DNA from: Brevundimonas vitisensis
Lineage (GTDB): Bacteria > Pseudomonadota > Alphaproteobacteria > Caulobacterales > Caulobacteraceae
DNA: 64,000 nt
Direction of reading: 5' to 3'
NCBI RefSeq assembly: GCF_016656965.1
Contig: NZ_CP067977.1
Location: 2,581,001 to 2,645,000 of the forward strand
Notes under the pieces: model-generated
What the model saw: the letters and a program-made list of their open reading frames with translations, nothing else
Database searches by the model: none
Told to the model about the DNA's origin: nothing
Translations under genes and position numbers: made by a program
In this document: positions 1 to 9,402 of the stretch, piece after piece
How positions within the stretch are numbered: position 1 is the first letter of the stretch
Layout: each line of letters starts with the position of its first letter

Positions 1-676
1 ATACAACATCCTGGAAGCCGCCCGTCGCTTCAAACCCCGCCACCTGCTGGCCGCCTCGACCAGCTCTGTCTATGGCGCAAACACCGAAATGCCGTTCCGC
101 GAGACCGACCGGGCCGTTCACCCGGTATCACTCTATGCGGCGACCAAGGGCGCGACGGAGTTGATGGGGCACAGCTACAGCCATCTGTTCGGCATCCCGA
201 CGACCTTCTTCCGCTTCTTCACGGTCTATGGCCCGTGGGGACGGCCTGACATGGCGCTGTTCAAGTTCACGCGCGCTATTCTGGCTGGCGAGCCGATCGA
301 GGTTTACGGCGAAGGAAAGATGTCCCGCGACTTCACCTATGTCGACGATCTGATCGAGGGCATCGTGCGGCTGGCCGAGGCTGTCCCTCAGTCGGCAGCG
401 GCAGAGGGCGACACCCTGTCGCCCGTGGCTCCGTTCCGGGTGGTCAACATCGGCGGCGGCACCCCCAGCGGCCTGATGGACTATATTGCGGAGCTGGAGC
501 GAGCCCTGGGCCGTGAGGCGATCAAGACGTTCCTGCCCATGCAGGACGGCGACGTCACCGCCACCTTCGCCTCCGCCGATCTGCTGGAAAACATCACGGG
601 CTACCGACCGATGACGCCGATCAGTGTGGGGGTGCCGGCCTTTGTCGACTGGTACCGGGACCACTACGGCATCTGA
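1..676 (+). CDS. NAD-dependent epimerase, UDP-glucuronate 4-epimerase-like (5' end outside window)
   Basis: The reading frame is open from base 2, so the gene begins upstream of the window; 224 residues are visible. This is the C-terminal two thirds of a short-chain dehydrogenase-type sugar epimerase. The catalytic Ser region (STSSVYG) and the Tyr/Lys pair in YAATK are present. The stretch RFFTVYGPWGRPDMA is typical of the UDP-glucuronate 4-epimerase (CapI/LpsL) subgroup, which makes UDP-galacturonate for polysaccharide or LPS. The Rossmann NAD-binding N-terminus is not in view. It runs toward a minus-strand polysaccharide operon and ends 6 bases before that operon's last stop codon, which supports a role in the same surface-glycan pathway. 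Exact substrate is inferred; other UDP-sugar epimerases are possible. Confidence 0.85.
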   Translation, partial: YNILEAARRFKPRHLLAASTSSVYGANTEMPFRETDRAVHPVSLYAATKGATELMGHSYSHLFGIPTTFFRFFTVYGPWGRPDMALFKFTRAILAGEPIEVYGEGKMSRDFTYVDDLIEGIVRLAEAVPQSAAAEGDTLSPVAPFRVVNIGGGTPSGLMDYIAELERALGREAIKTFLPMQDGDVTATFASADLLENITGYRPMTPISVGVPAFVDWYRDHYGI

Positions 677-682
677 GGCCGG

Positions 683-1912
683 TCAGAGGCGGGCGAGGGC
701 CCGGCGATAGACGGCTTCCAGCCCGTCGACGTGCCGATCCAGGCTCGGCGGCGCGGCCCAGAACTGGTCATAGGCGGCTTGTCCCATCTGGCGCACCAGG
801 GTGTCGTCCGATGCCAGGGTCGTCAGGGCCCGCTTCAGATCCTCGACGTCGCCATTGCGGAAGACCAGACCGGTCACGCCATCCTGGGTCGCCGCCCCCG
901 GCGCGGTATCGGAACTGGTGATGACGGGCAGGCCGGCGGCAAAGGCTTCGGGCACCACCATCCCTTGCGTCTCGCGCCAGGTGGACGGCATGACCACGGC
1001 CCGCCCAGCCCGCATCCGGGCACGCACCTGATCGCCGGGCAACCATCCGGTCAGGACCGCCGCCGGATTGATGCGGCGAATGTCGGCCTCCAGTTCGCCT
1101 TCGCCGACGAAGACGATCGGCAGGTTGGCCTCCGCCGTCGCCTGGGCCAGCAGCAATACGCCCTTCTCGGCCGAGAACCGGCCAACATAGACGAAGCCCC
1201 GGTTCGCCGCCGGATCAGCGGGCCCCTCGTTCACCGCCTCGATCGGATTGTCGACGACGGTGGTGCGCAGGGACCGGGGCAACAGCGGCCGCAGGATGTC
1301 ATGGGAATAGGCCGAGACGCAGATGGCCGTGTCCAGGCGGTGCGCCGCCCGTGCGACGTGCTCCAGACTGACCTGGCGGGCGATGCGCCACAGCTTGTGA
1401 TGATACCGGCGCGAGTCGCAGTTGGTGGTCAGACAGGGCACGGACATCGGCTCCAGCGTACAGGGCCGTCCCGTCGGAAAGATGTGCAACGCCGCATTGG
1501 GGCAGGCCAGGCCATAGTCGTGCAGGGTCGCAATCACCGGATGACCGGCACGCCCGGCCGCCGCAAAGACGCTGGGCGACAAAGCCTTAGACCAGCTGTG
1601 GACATGCACGATGGTCCGCCCCGCCGGTCGGTTGGCCAGCAGCTGCGTCAGCTCCCGTTCGGACTGGGTGTTCCACAGCCCCTGTATGGCCACCGCACCG
1701 CGCGCGCCGGTGGCCAGGTCCTTCTGACCCAGGACTTCAGCCCTTACGCCGGCGAGGGCCAGATCGTCGGACGGCGGGCCCATGGCCGCCATGACCGTCA
1801 CCTCATGCCCGCGGGCGGCCAGACCCTTGGCCGATTCCAGCGCGACCTTGGAGGCCCCTCCAGCCGGATAGGCCCGGTCGTTGACGACGACGACGTGCAA
1901 AGGCTCGGTCAT
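683..1912 (-). CDS. GT4-family glycosyltransferase
   Basis: A 409-residue GT-B glycosyltransferase of family GT4, expected to add a sugar to a lipid-linked glycan at the cytoplasmic face. The N-terminus (VVVVNDRAYPAGGASK) is the usual first strand plus glycine loop. The C-terminal half carries VGRFSAEKG and an E-x7-E element (ETQGMVVPE) that binds the nucleotide-sugar donor. The middle contains several cysteines (around ACPN, PCTLEP and PCLTTNC), a pattern seen in a subset of GT4 enzymes. The ATG at 1912 is preferred over an upstream in-frame codon because it overlaps the previous gene's stop as ATGA. It is the last gene of the 13-gene minus-strand run. Donor and acceptor cannot be told from the sequence. 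Confidence 0.88.
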   Translation of the reverse strand: MTEPLHVVVVNDRAYPAGGASKVALESAKGLAARGHEVTVMAAMGPPSDDLALAGVRAEVLGQKDLATGARGAVAIQGLWNTQSERELTQLLANRPAGRTIVHVHSWSKALSPSVFAAAGRAGHPVIATLHDYGLACPNAALHIFPTGRPCTLEPMSVPCLTTNCDSRRYHHKLWRIARQVSLEHVARAAHRLDTAICVSAYSHDILRPLLPRSLRTTVVDNPIEAVNEGPADPAANRGFVYVGRFSAEKGVLLLAQATAEANLPIVFVGEGELEADIRRINPAAVLTGWLPGDQVRARMRAGRAVVMPSTWRETQGMVVPEAFAAGLPVITSSDTAPGAATQDGVTGLVFRNGDVEDLKRALTTLASDDTLVRQMGQAAYDQFWAAPPSLDRHVDGLEAVYRRALARL

Positions 1913-3030
1913 GCGCCCAGGATCTCGGCATAGACCTCGCGCGTGCGGCGGCCGCATTCGGCCCAGCTGAACCGCCGCGCCTGGTCCACGCCGGCCGCGC
2001 GCAGAGCCTTCATCTGCGCTTCGTCCGTGGCTGCCGAAAGCATGGCCTGGGCAATGTCGCGCACGTTCGTGGGGTCGACCAGCAGGGCCGCATCGCCCGC
2101 AACCTCGGTCAAGGGGGCCTGATTGGAGGTGATGACGGGACAGCCTGCGGCCATGGCCTCCAGCACCGGCAAACCGAACCCTTCGTATAGCGACGGATAG
2201 ACGAAGGCCGAGGCCCGCCCATACAGGGCCTTCAGGGCCGCGTCGGACACATAGCCCAGGTTGACGATGCGATCGCGCAGCGGACCCTGGCTGACCGCCG
2301 CCATCTCGGGCGAGGCGTCCCAGCCGGGCGCGCCGGTCATGACCAGCCGGTGCGGAATACGGTCTGCCACTTCGGCAAAGGCCTCCAGCACCCGCAGCAG
2401 GTTCTTGCGCGGACTGATGGAGCCGGTGAACAGGAAGAAGGGCGTGTCGGTGACGGTGGCAGGCAGCGCCGCAATGTCTGCGGCCGTGGCGGGGAGGAAG
2501 AACTCCTCGCCGACGCCCTCGTGGATGACCCGCACCCGTTCGGCCCCGCGCCCGCCGGTAATGCCCAGAAACTCATCGGCCGTGGCCTGGGACACGCAGA
2601 TGATGGCGGCGGCGCGGTCGACGGCGGCGGCGACGCAGCGCTTCAACAGCCAGGGCCGCGCCTTGCCGAACCAGGCCGGATGGGTCAGCACGCCCAGATC
2701 GTGGAAGGTGATGACCCAGGGCTTGTTCGTCGCCAGCGGATAGTCGGTATCCAGGGCATGTACCAGATCGACGTCCGGGGCCCAGCGCTCGATCGGCGGC
2801 CAGGGCACCAGGCTCCACGTCCCGGCCAGAAGCTTGCGGTCGATCGGAAGGCGACGAAAGCCGGTGGCCCTCAGCCAGTCGGGTTCCTCATCGCCATAGG
2901 CCGACACCGCCGACATCGGCGTGGTGCGGACCCCGGCGGCGCTAAGGGATCCGTGGATCTCATGCGAATAACGGCTGAGCCCAAACCGCGTCTCGCGCGC
3001 GAAGGTGTCGGTCAGCAGGCCGATGTGCAT
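1909..3030 (-). CDS. GT4-family glycosyltransferase (mannosyltransferase-like)
   Basis: A 373-residue GT4 enzyme. It starts at MHIGLLTDTF (ATG at 3030); the open frame extends further upstream, but that part lies in the 3' end of the neighbouring polymerase gene and looks non-coding. Visible motifs are the glycine-rich first loop, FTGSISPRKN at the start of the donor-binding domain, and EGFGLPVLEAMAAGCPVI containing the E-x7-E motif. It resembles the WbaZ/MtfB-like branch, often mannosyltransferases; that assignment is inference. The stop overlaps the start of the next glycosyltransferase by 4 bases. A 68-base gap separates it from the upstream O-antigen polymerase/ligase-like gene. Confidence 0.88.
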   Translation of the reverse strand: MHIGLLTDTFARETRFGLSRYSHEIHGSLSAAGVRTTPMSAVSAYGDEEPDWLRATGFRRLPIDRKLLAGTWSLVPWPPIERWAPDVDLVHALDTDYPLATNKPWVITFHDLGVLTHPAWFGKARPWLLKRCVAAAVDRAAAIICVSQATADEFLGITGGRGAERVRVIHEGVGEEFFLPATAADIAALPATVTDTPFFLFTGSISPRKNLLRVLEAFAEVADRIPHRLVMTGAPGWDASPEMAAVSQGPLRDRIVNLGYVSDAALKALYGRASAFVYPSLYEGFGLPVLEAMAAGCPVITSNQAPLTEVAGDAALLVDPTNVRDIAQAMLSAATDEAQMKALRAAGVDQARRFSWAECGRRTREVYAEILGA

Positions 3031-3098
3031 CAGTTTGAACCGTTGGCGCGACAGCGAAAGGGGAGGAGGACAAACGAAGGAACAAGGGAACGAAAGCG

Positions 3099-4496
3099 TC
3101 AGCCAGGCGACTGACGGGTCACAAAGGGTCGAGGGGCCGCCCGGAGCACACCCTGCTGGCTGGCCAGCGCCACGGCACGCGCCTGTGACGCCTTCAGCGC
3201 CTGCCCGGCCAGCATGCCGATTGGCAACAGACACAGCATGGCGATCGACTCACTGGTGTTGGGGGCGTTGTCCGCAACATAGAAGGTGACGATGGCCGTC
3301 AGGATGGCCGCGAACTTGCCGCGCAGGTCCACAGGCATGAACCGAAGCTGGACCCAGGCCTGGATATGCATCCACAGGCCAGCAATGATGCCCAGAATGC
3401 CATACTGGAAGAAGAACAGGGCATAGCCGATCGACAGAAAGCCCTGGGCCCGCCCGACCATGCCGGATCCGGCGCTGTACAGTTTGTTGATGTCCGGTCC
3501 CGTGCCGAACAGGATGATGTCGGGATAGGCGCGAACAGCCTCGATCAGACGCAGGGGGCCGTCGACGTAGCGGGCGGTGAAATTCTCGTCTTCCTGAATC
3601 CCCGTGTCCCAGCGACTGAACCGTTCCAGCGTGGAGGCGGCAAAGTCCGACCCCAGGAAAGCAATGACCAGAAAAGGCCCCATAACGATCAGGATGACAG
3701 CCAGCCCGCCCTTCTGCCGCGCCTGGGCAAAGATGAAATAGGCCAGGGTGGCCAGAACGGCAGCGATCATGGCCTGACGGGACACCGAGGCCATGACCGC
3801 GATGGCCCCGGCCACGAGGCAGGCAATCAGGAGGGGCTTGTTGCGGATCAGGACGAAGCACATGAGCGCCGCGAGAGCGCCGACGATCCCCAGTCCGTTC
3901 GGAGAGCCGAAAGGCCCAGCAGCGCGTTCGGCCGTGATGCGGGCGTAGAACTCGCTCATGAAGAACGAGTCGTCGGAGAAGTCCCTGTAAAAGAAGTTCG
4001 TGATAGCCTGTGAGGTTTCGACCGAACCGAATTGAATAAGGCCGATGACGCCTAGCACAATGACGGCTGTGGCGATGCCGTATCCTAAGAACTTCCTCTC
4101 GGACTCCAGCCTGTCATCGTAGAAAAGCAGGGCACCGAAAGCCAGTGACAGGAATGCGATGATGGCGTGTGCGGATACCCACGCACTTTCCGGGCTTATG
4201 GGATAAATGATGAATGGCCAGATCAGGCCGCAGACCAATATCAAGGTCCAGAAAACATAGTGCCAAGGTATGGCGACTGATGACCACCGAAGCGCTAGAA
4301 TATTTTTCCAGTAACAGGCGAATATTACGACCGCGATCACGTCGTAGACGTAGAGCGGAAATCCGATCATCAACCGGGCAGTCGGGAAAACCAGAATCGA
4401 AACCGGCCACAGCAGGAACAGCGCCGCCTTCGACCGCCATAGGCACAGGCCGATCAGGAATGCCGTCAACAGCAGTTCGGGCAGGGTCAGATTCAT
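3099..4496 (-). CDS. O-antigen polymerase/ligase-like membrane protein (Wzy/WaaL type)
   Basis: A 465-residue polytopic membrane protein with about ten to twelve hydrophobic segments. A large central soluble loop (roughly residues 265-350) lies between membrane spans, as in the Wzy_C/O-antigen ligase family. The segment AAGPFGSPNGLG followed by ASVSRQA fits the conserved region just before that loop. Such proteins either polymerise O-units or ligate glycan to lipid A-core in the periplasm; sequence alone does not separate the two. The stretch near the N-terminus (bases about 3950-4490) is visibly less GC-rich than its neighbours, a possible sign of transfer, as is common for polymerase genes. 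It lies between acyltransferase and glycosyltransferase genes on the same strand. Confidence 0.82.
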   Translation of the reverse strand: MNLTLPELLLTAFLIGLCLWRSKAALFLLWPVSILVFPTARLMIGFPLYVYDVIAVVIFACYWKNILALRWSSVAIPWHYVFWTLILVCGLIWPFIIYPISPESAWVSAHAIIAFLSLAFGALLFYDDRLESERKFLGYGIATAVIVLGVIGLIQFGSVETSQAITNFFYRDFSDDSFFMSEFYARITAERAAGPFGSPNGLGIVGALAALMCFVLIRNKPLLIACLVAGAIAVMASVSRQAMIAAVLATLAYFIFAQARQKGGLAVILIVMGPFLVIAFLGSDFAASTLERFSRWDTGIQEDENFTARYVDGPLRLIEAVRAYPDIILFGTGPDINKLYSAGSGMVGRAQGFLSIGYALFFFQYGILGIIAGLWMHIQAWVQLRFMPVDLRGKFAAILTAIVTFYVADNAPNTSESIAMLCLLPIGMLAGQALKASQARAVALASQQGVLRAAPRPFVTRQSPG

Positions 4497-4591
4497 CGAG
4501 TCACAAGGGTTCCAGCGCGTTCCGACTTTGCCACTGAGGCTCTAGCCGTTTGGGGGCTTCGCCGTCCAGTGCAGCCTTGGCGTCGTGCGGT

Positions 4592-5683
4592 TTAGCCGGT
4601 GAATTTTCGCCGCGTGAGAACGTTTGCTCGCCAGGAGCGAAGAAGTAGCCGCCGCTCGAACAATTCATGCAGCGCAAAAGCGGCAAGAAGGCAGGCTGCG
4701 ACCAGAAAAAAGGCGATGACGGCTTGTGGGAAAACACGGTCAAGGTTCGCCGCGAACACTGTCTTGATCCCTAGAGACAGGACAGGGAAATGAACGAGAT
4801 AAAGCGCATAGGACATGTCCCCCTGATAGCTGAGCCACCGGGGCACCGTGATCCGGCCCGCCTGCTCCAGTCGAACCAGCCCGGCAACCGCCGTGGTCGC
4901 TGACAGGCCGTAGCCCATGACGCAGAGGTTGCGAGCAAAGCCGAAATAGACTTCGCCGATCATGAAGCCGATGAAGCCAAGCACGCCCAGCGCCGCCACG
5001 AGCCCGGGACGCGGAAAGCCCCTGCGGGATATTCCGGCGGCGACTGCTCCGAACAGGAACAACAGGATCAACGGGTTGAAGAAGAAATACAGCGGGAATC
5101 CGGGGCGGAAAAAGAGGTGAGCCGCAGCCCCGGCCGCCCACAAGCCGAAGACGGGGAGCATTAGGCGCGGCCAGGCCATCAGGGCCGAGAACATCAGATA
5201 GAAGAAGATCTCGAACCGCAGGGTCCAGGCGACCTGGAGGATCGGATCCTGGGGCGTCGGGATCAGCAGATAGCTGGTGAGGATCGAAAGGGGTTGCGTT
5301 TCATAGCCTTCGCCAACACCAGGTATCAGGAAATACATGGGAATCAGCGCTGTCAGGACGACCCAATAGACGGGGTAAATGCGCAAGAAGCGCTTCTTCA
5401 GGAACGGCCACACAGCCTCTGGGCGGCCGAGACGGTGCCCATACAGCCAGGCCATCAGGAACCCGCTGAGGACGAAGAAGAACTCGACCCCCGCGTGCCC
5501 GGCACCGAAGATCGGATGAATTTGATCAGGGAAATACTTGGCCTTGCCAAAGATCGAGCCGTTCAGGTGGTAAAGGACCACGATAAAGGCTGCGACGGCT
5601 CGACCAGCCTGCAGTGTGTCTAGGCGGGTGGTCGCGATCGGTCGCCCAGGGCCGTGCTCCTGAACATCAATGCTGGCGGTCAT
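4592..5683 (-). CDS. OafA/YrhL-type acyltransferase (acyltransferase family 3)
   Basis: A 363-residue multi-spanning acyltransferase-3 protein, expected to O-acylate (usually acetylate) a sugar of the surface glycan. The N-terminal motif region LQAGRAVAAFIVVLYHLNG supplies the conserved histidine. GHAGVEFFFVLSGFLMAWL and KKRFLRIYPVYW are the other family signatures. About ten hydrophobic segments follow. The ATG at 5683 is chosen over an in-frame TTG at 5695. The coding region overlaps the upstream acyltransferase by 17 bases. The 95-base gap to the next gene (start 4496) is one of the longest in the operon. Acceptor sugar is unknown. Confidence 0.87.
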   Translation of the reverse strand: MTASIDVQEHGPGRPIATTRLDTLQAGRAVAAFIVVLYHLNGSIFGKAKYFPDQIHPIFGAGHAGVEFFFVLSGFLMAWLYGHRLGRPEAVWPFLKKRFLRIYPVYWVVLTALIPMYFLIPGVGEGYETQPLSILTSYLLIPTPQDPILQVAWTLRFEIFFYLMFSALMAWPRLMLPVFGLWAAGAAAHLFFRPGFPLYFFFNPLILLFLFGAVAAGISRRGFPRPGLVAALGVLGFIGFMIGEVYFGFARNLCVMGYGLSATTAVAGLVRLEQAGRITVPRWLSYQGDMSYALYLVHFPVLSLGIKTVFAANLDRVFPQAVIAFFLVAACLLAAFALHELFERRLLLRSWRANVLTRRKFTG

Positions 5684-6782
5684 CGGCCACCACAACTTGA
5701 CGGGCTTTCTGGTTGGCCCAGCGTTCAGGCAGTGTCCGGAGCCCGTTCAGGATGGGTCTTTCCAGATAAAGGTGGACAACGACCCCTACAGCGATCGAGG
5801 CCGCTACCGCGATCAGGGCATACAGATGGGGGCTGCTCCACCCGGTCCGTTCCCACGCCATCCCGACGCCCCGAAGCGTGAACAGGTGTGACAGATAAAG
5901 GGCATAGGACGCATTGCCGCCGATCACGAGGATTCGTGTCGCCGGACTATCGGCAAGATCGCGGCCCAGAACGAAGGCGGCGACGATCAGAGCGCCGGGG
6001 ATTCCCCACGCGTACCAGCGGACCTGGAAGCCTTCCAGGGAGAGCCTCCCCGCGATGATCAGCAGGCTGACGCCAACGACGAGCAGTGCGAGACGGGCCC
6101 AGGACGGAAGGCGGACACCGCCAATGTAGAGGGCGGCCAGTCCGATGCCGAAGGCGAACTCCAGAATGATCGGGAAGCCCCAGACTGTAAGGGGCGTAAA
6201 ATCCTGGAAGCCATATCGGCTATTCAGGATCAGCGCGGCGAAGATAAGGGCCATGATCGTCAGCCCGACGCGACGCGGAAACATCAGAGCCAGGGCGAAG
6301 ACGCCATAGAAGAGCATCTCGAAATTGAGCGTCCACCCCACCGAGAGGATGGGGGCTAGGCCCTCGGGGCCTTGCCAGGGAACAAACGCGAAAGACGCAA
6401 GGATGTGATCCCAGGCGAGGGCGGTCTTGTTCACCTGTCCCGGGATGGCCACCATGGTTGCGAGGGCGAGGATCGTGAAGATCCAGTACAGCGGGGCGAT
6501 CCGGACCAGGCGCCGCCACAGAAACTGCCGTGTGACACCAGGCTCTGCGAACCTTCCGGCCATCAGGAAATACATCACGAAGCCACTGACGACGAAAAAG
6601 ATGTCGACGCCGGAATGCCAGGGCATGCGTGTGGGGTCGACGATCGGAGCCAGGCCCTGAACATGGCCGCGTTGCAGGATGTCGATGACATGGCCGATCA
6701 CGACCATGACAGCAGCCAGCAGCCGCAGCACTTGAAGACTGCGGATTTCAGTTCGGGGCTGAACGAGGGCGGCTGCCGTCAT
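5667..6782 (-). CDS. OafA/YrhL-type acyltransferase (acyltransferase family 3)
   Basis: A 371-residue membrane acyltransferase with the family signatures LQVLRLLAAVMVVIGHVID (conserved His), HSGVDIFFVVSGFVMYFL and RRLVRIAPLYW, then about eight further hydrophobic stretches. It should transfer an acyl group to a polysaccharide intermediate in the inner membrane. The start overlaps the upstream glycosyltransferase stop as ATGA (6779-6782), suggesting translational coupling. Its signature wording (FFVVSGFVM, RIAPLYW) is closer to the two plus-strand acyltransferases at 16323-18500 than to its immediate neighbour at 4592-5683. Confidence 0.87.
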   Translation of the reverse strand: MTAAALVQPRTEIRSLQVLRLLAAVMVVIGHVIDILQRGHVQGLAPIVDPTRMPWHSGVDIFFVVSGFVMYFLMAGRFAEPGVTRQFLWRRLVRIAPLYWIFTILALATMVAIPGQVNKTALAWDHILASFAFVPWQGPEGLAPILSVGWTLNFEMLFYGVFALALMFPRRVGLTIMALIFAALILNSRYGFQDFTPLTVWGFPIILEFAFGIGLAALYIGGVRLPSWARLALLVVGVSLLIIAGRLSLEGFQVRWYAWGIPGALIVAAFVLGRDLADSPATRILVIGGNASYALYLSHLFTLRGVGMAWERTGWSSPHLYALIAVAASIAVGVVVHLYLERPILNGLRTLPERWANQKARQVVVADDRQH

Positions 6783-7939
6783 GCGGTCGGGTCCGGGCTG
6801 CGGAGGCGAGCCAAACCCTCCGCCACACGCTGATATAGCGTGTCCCAGTTGCGGGCGGCGGCGGTGTCGCGGCGCAGGGGGGCAAGGTCGGCGCGGGGGT
6901 CGGTCAGGCGGGCCTGGACCAGGGCCAGGAACTCGTCGTGTGTGGTGGCGGTGTCGACCTGGGGCCGCAGTGCCTCCAAAGGGCGCAGGGCGACCGAGAC
7001 GACCGGCTTTCCGGTGGCCAGATATTCGACGATCTTCAGCGGATCGGCCCGGTGGCGCAGCTCGCTGATGACATGGGGCACGATGCAGACGTCAAATGCG
7101 TGCAGATAGGCCGGCACCTGGGTCTGGGGCACGCCGCCGATCCGCACGATGCCGGGCACGGCGTCGAACCGAGCCTGGACCTCGGGCTTGACGGGGCCGA
7201 CGATCACCACCTGGCCGGGCCAACGCTGTCCGAGCTTGGCCAGCAGGTCGAAATCCATCCAGTCGGCGACCAGGCCGACATAACCGATGCGCGGATGGGG
7301 CAACTCGCCCAGCGGGTCCGGACCGGTCGGGGTCTCGAAGAAGCTGGCATCGGCGCCGTTCGGCACCACGGTCACGGGGGCGGTGGTCAGGGCCGACAGC
7401 TTTTGCGCCAGCTGTTCGGTGGTCGTGAACACCTGGGCGGCACGGGCGGCCATCAGGGCCTCCAGCCGGGTCGTCAGGGCGCGCTCGCCGTCCGACCGGG
7501 CGTAGAACTCGTAATCGTCGGTCACGTCGTAGATGACCGCGCGCGGGCTCAGCGGCTCCAGCGCATGCAGGGCCAGGGGCACCCGGCACCAGACCAGATA
7601 GTCGTCCCAGCCCTGCGCCTTCAGCCAGGCGTTCACGGCCCCGGCAAAGCGCCGGCCGTTCAACCGTCCGATCCATTCCACGTCACGCCCACCCGGAATC
7701 TGCAGCGGCAGGGGCATGACGGTGAGGCCGGGCGCGACCTGACGCGGGGCACGCGCGGCATCGCCTGCCTTCAACCGCGTGCGGATGGCGACCGGGTTCT
7801 CGACATAGAGGATATCTGCCCCCTCGCGCGCCAGACGCAGGGCGAAATGGTTCTGGCGCGTCCACAGCCCGTCCCACGGCGGAGACTGCAACCAGACGAT
7901 CCTCAATCCCGCAAAACGCCCCCCGCTTCGGTCAGTCAC
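6779..7939 (-). CDS. GT-B glycosyltransferase (TuaH-like)
   Basis: A 386-residue glycosyltransferase of GT-B fold. The N-terminal domain begins at LRIVWLQSPPWDGLWTRQ and carries YDVTDDYEFYA. The C-terminal domain has VPNGADASFF, IGYVGLVADWMDFDLL and HRADPLKIVEYLATGKPVV, where the conserved Glu of the donor site lies. This arrangement is seen in teichuronic-acid TuaH-like and other exopolysaccharide enzymes. Both ends overlap neighbours (4 bases with the acyltransferase downstream, 8 bases with the methyltransferase upstream), so it is clearly part of the operon. Specificity is unknown. Confidence 0.83.
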   Translation of the reverse strand: MTDRSGGRFAGLRIVWLQSPPWDGLWTRQNHFALRLAREGADILYVENPVAIRTRLKAGDAARAPRQVAPGLTVMPLPLQIPGGRDVEWIGRLNGRRFAGAVNAWLKAQGWDDYLVWCRVPLALHALEPLSPRAVIYDVTDDYEFYARSDGERALTTRLEALMAARAAQVFTTTEQLAQKLSALTTAPVTVVPNGADASFFETPTGPDPLGELPHPRIGYVGLVADWMDFDLLAKLGQRWPGQVVIVGPVKPEVQARFDAVPGIVRIGGVPQTQVPAYLHAFDVCIVPHVISELRHRADPLKIVEYLATGKPVVSVALRPLEALRPQVDTATTHDEFLALVQARLTDPRADLAPLRRDTAAARNWDTLYQRVAEGLARLRSPDPTA

Positions 7940-8573
7940 GGCGCACCGAGCATTCGAAGAAGTAGTGGTAGCTGTAATCCGGGCAGAAATACTGCCGATC
8001 GATCTTCAGGTGCCTGTCGATCACGGCGGCCACGTCCTTGATGGCATAGCCTTTGGTGCCCAGCTCCCAGTAGTGCTGACCGTCGAAGGTCCAGGTCTTG
8101 GGCCGGGTCAGCTTGAACGAAATGGCGCGGCTGATCACATCCTTGAGGAAGCGGAACCGGAACTCGACCGGATAGCCCCAGTGCGGCAGCGAGATGATCA
8201 CCTTGTCGCGCGACGCCAGCGCCAGATTGGCGACGATGCCGTCGAAATGCTCGAACGGAATATGTTCCAGCACTTGAAACGCACAGATGGCGTCGAACGA
8301 CCCCGGCGCGACCAGGGTGTTCAAGGCGCGGGCGTCACCCACCAGATCGGGCTTCAATTCCGGGTCGAAGTCGAAGGTCGTGACCTGGACGCCCGCCCGC
8401 CGCAGGGCCTGGGTCGTCGTGCCAAAGCCCGGCCCGATCTCCAGCACCGATTTGGGGCGACCGCGCAGGACCGCATCAATCTGATGCCAATAGGAGCACC
8501 AGCGGCGGAAGTTCACATATTCGGCGAAGCTGTAGAATTCCGCATCGACCTGAAGCGGGGTCTCATGATCCAT
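7932..8573 (-). CDS. Class I SAM-dependent methyltransferase
   Basis: A 213-residue Rossmann-fold methyltransferase. Motif I is VLEIGPGFGTTTQAL at about residue 40, followed by an acidic loop (TFDFDPELKPDLVGDA) that would bind the SAM ribose. FDAICAFQVLEHIPFEHF is the post-motif II/III region typical of the Methyltransf_11/23 group. It probably methylates a sugar or glycan end in the same pathway, which can terminate chain growth; this is inference from context. The coding region overlaps both neighbours (8 and 11 bases). Confidence 0.85.
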   Translation of the reverse strand: MDHETPLQVDAEFYSFAEYVNFRRWCSYWHQIDAVLRGRPKSVLEIGPGFGTTTQALRRAGVQVTTFDFDPELKPDLVGDARALNTLVAPGSFDAICAFQVLEHIPFEHFDGIVANLALASRDKVIISLPHWGYPVEFRFRFLKDVISRAISFKLTRPKTWTFDGQHYWELGTKGYAIKDVAAVIDRHLKIDRQYFCPDYSYHYFFECSVRRD

Positions 8574-9402
8574 CGGTGGCCTCTCGGGTCCAGGCGTCGG
8601 TCAGTTGATGTTCGAGGTCGTCGCGGTCGAGCCGGTTCTGCTCGTCCCACGCCGTAGCATAGCCGTTGAAGGTGCCGGAAAACACATAGAGTCCAAAGAT
8701 TAGCCCATGGGTGCCGTGCCGCCACGCTCCGCGCAGGACATAGGCCTTCACGAACGCCATCGTCGGGGCCGTCAGCAGATGCCACCACCGAACGCGGCCG
8801 CGCGCCATGATCCCCCGCGCCGTGGCCGGGGCATAGTTCACATTCTTGCTGATGCGCTCGATATAGCTGTCGTCGTTCAGATGCCACATCATGCCGGTGA
8901 GCTGGCCTGTCCTGGTATCCCCGCCCTCGACCTCGACGGCCTCGTGAATGGCATTGACGAAGCGGTGGTGGCCGCGCCGCCCCAGTTGCGGGTTGTTCCA
9001 GCTCTGCCATCCGCCCGCCGGAAAGGGCCGGTGCAGGAAGAAGTTCAGCCGGCGATAGCGGAAGGCGTTCATCGGGGTATCGGCGATGGCGGCATGGATG
9101 TCGCGGGCCAGTTCCGGCGTGATCCGCTCGTCGATATCCATGTGGATCAGCCAGTCGGCCATCGCGGCGTCCAGGCCCGCGTTTCGCTGGGCCGCAAAGC
9201 CGCCTTCGGGCTCCAGCCGCCGCTCGATGAGGGTCACGGGCAGGCCGCAGGTCCGCAGAAACTCCAGCGTGCCGTCGGTCGAGCCGTCGTCGACGATGAC
9301 GACCTCGTCCACCACGCGCCGCACATTCTCGATAAAGCCGACGATGTCGCGTCGCTCGTTCTTGGCGATGGCCACCGCCGCCACAGTCGGGCGCCTGATC
9401 AT
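8563..9402 (-). CDS. GT2-family glycosyltransferase (WaaE/KdtX-like)
   Basis: A 279-residue inverting GT-A glycosyltransferase. The N-terminus AAVAIAKNERRDIVGFIENV, the DDGSTDGT motif and the DXD-like HMDIDERITP near residue 95 define family 2. The later part (RRLNFFLHRPFPAGGW, then HEAVEVEG) resembles the LPS-core beta-glucosyltransferase WaaE/KdtX group. The start overlaps the upstream gene's stop in ATGA at 9399-9402. A core or O-antigen side-chain role is likely, but the acceptor cannot be read from sequence. Confidence 0.87.
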   Translation of the reverse strand: MIRRPTVAAVAIAKNERRDIVGFIENVRRVVDEVVIVDDGSTDGTLEFLRTCGLPVTLIERRLEPEGGFAAQRNAGLDAAMADWLIHMDIDERITPELARDIHAAIADTPMNAFRYRRLNFFLHRPFPAGGWQSWNNPQLGRRGHHRFVNAIHEAVEVEGGDTRTGQLTGMMWHLNDDSYIERISKNVNYAPATARGIMARGRVRWWHLLTAPTMAFVKAYVLRGAWRHGTHGLIFGLYVFSGTFNGYATAWDEQNRLDRDDLEHQLTDAWTREATDGS

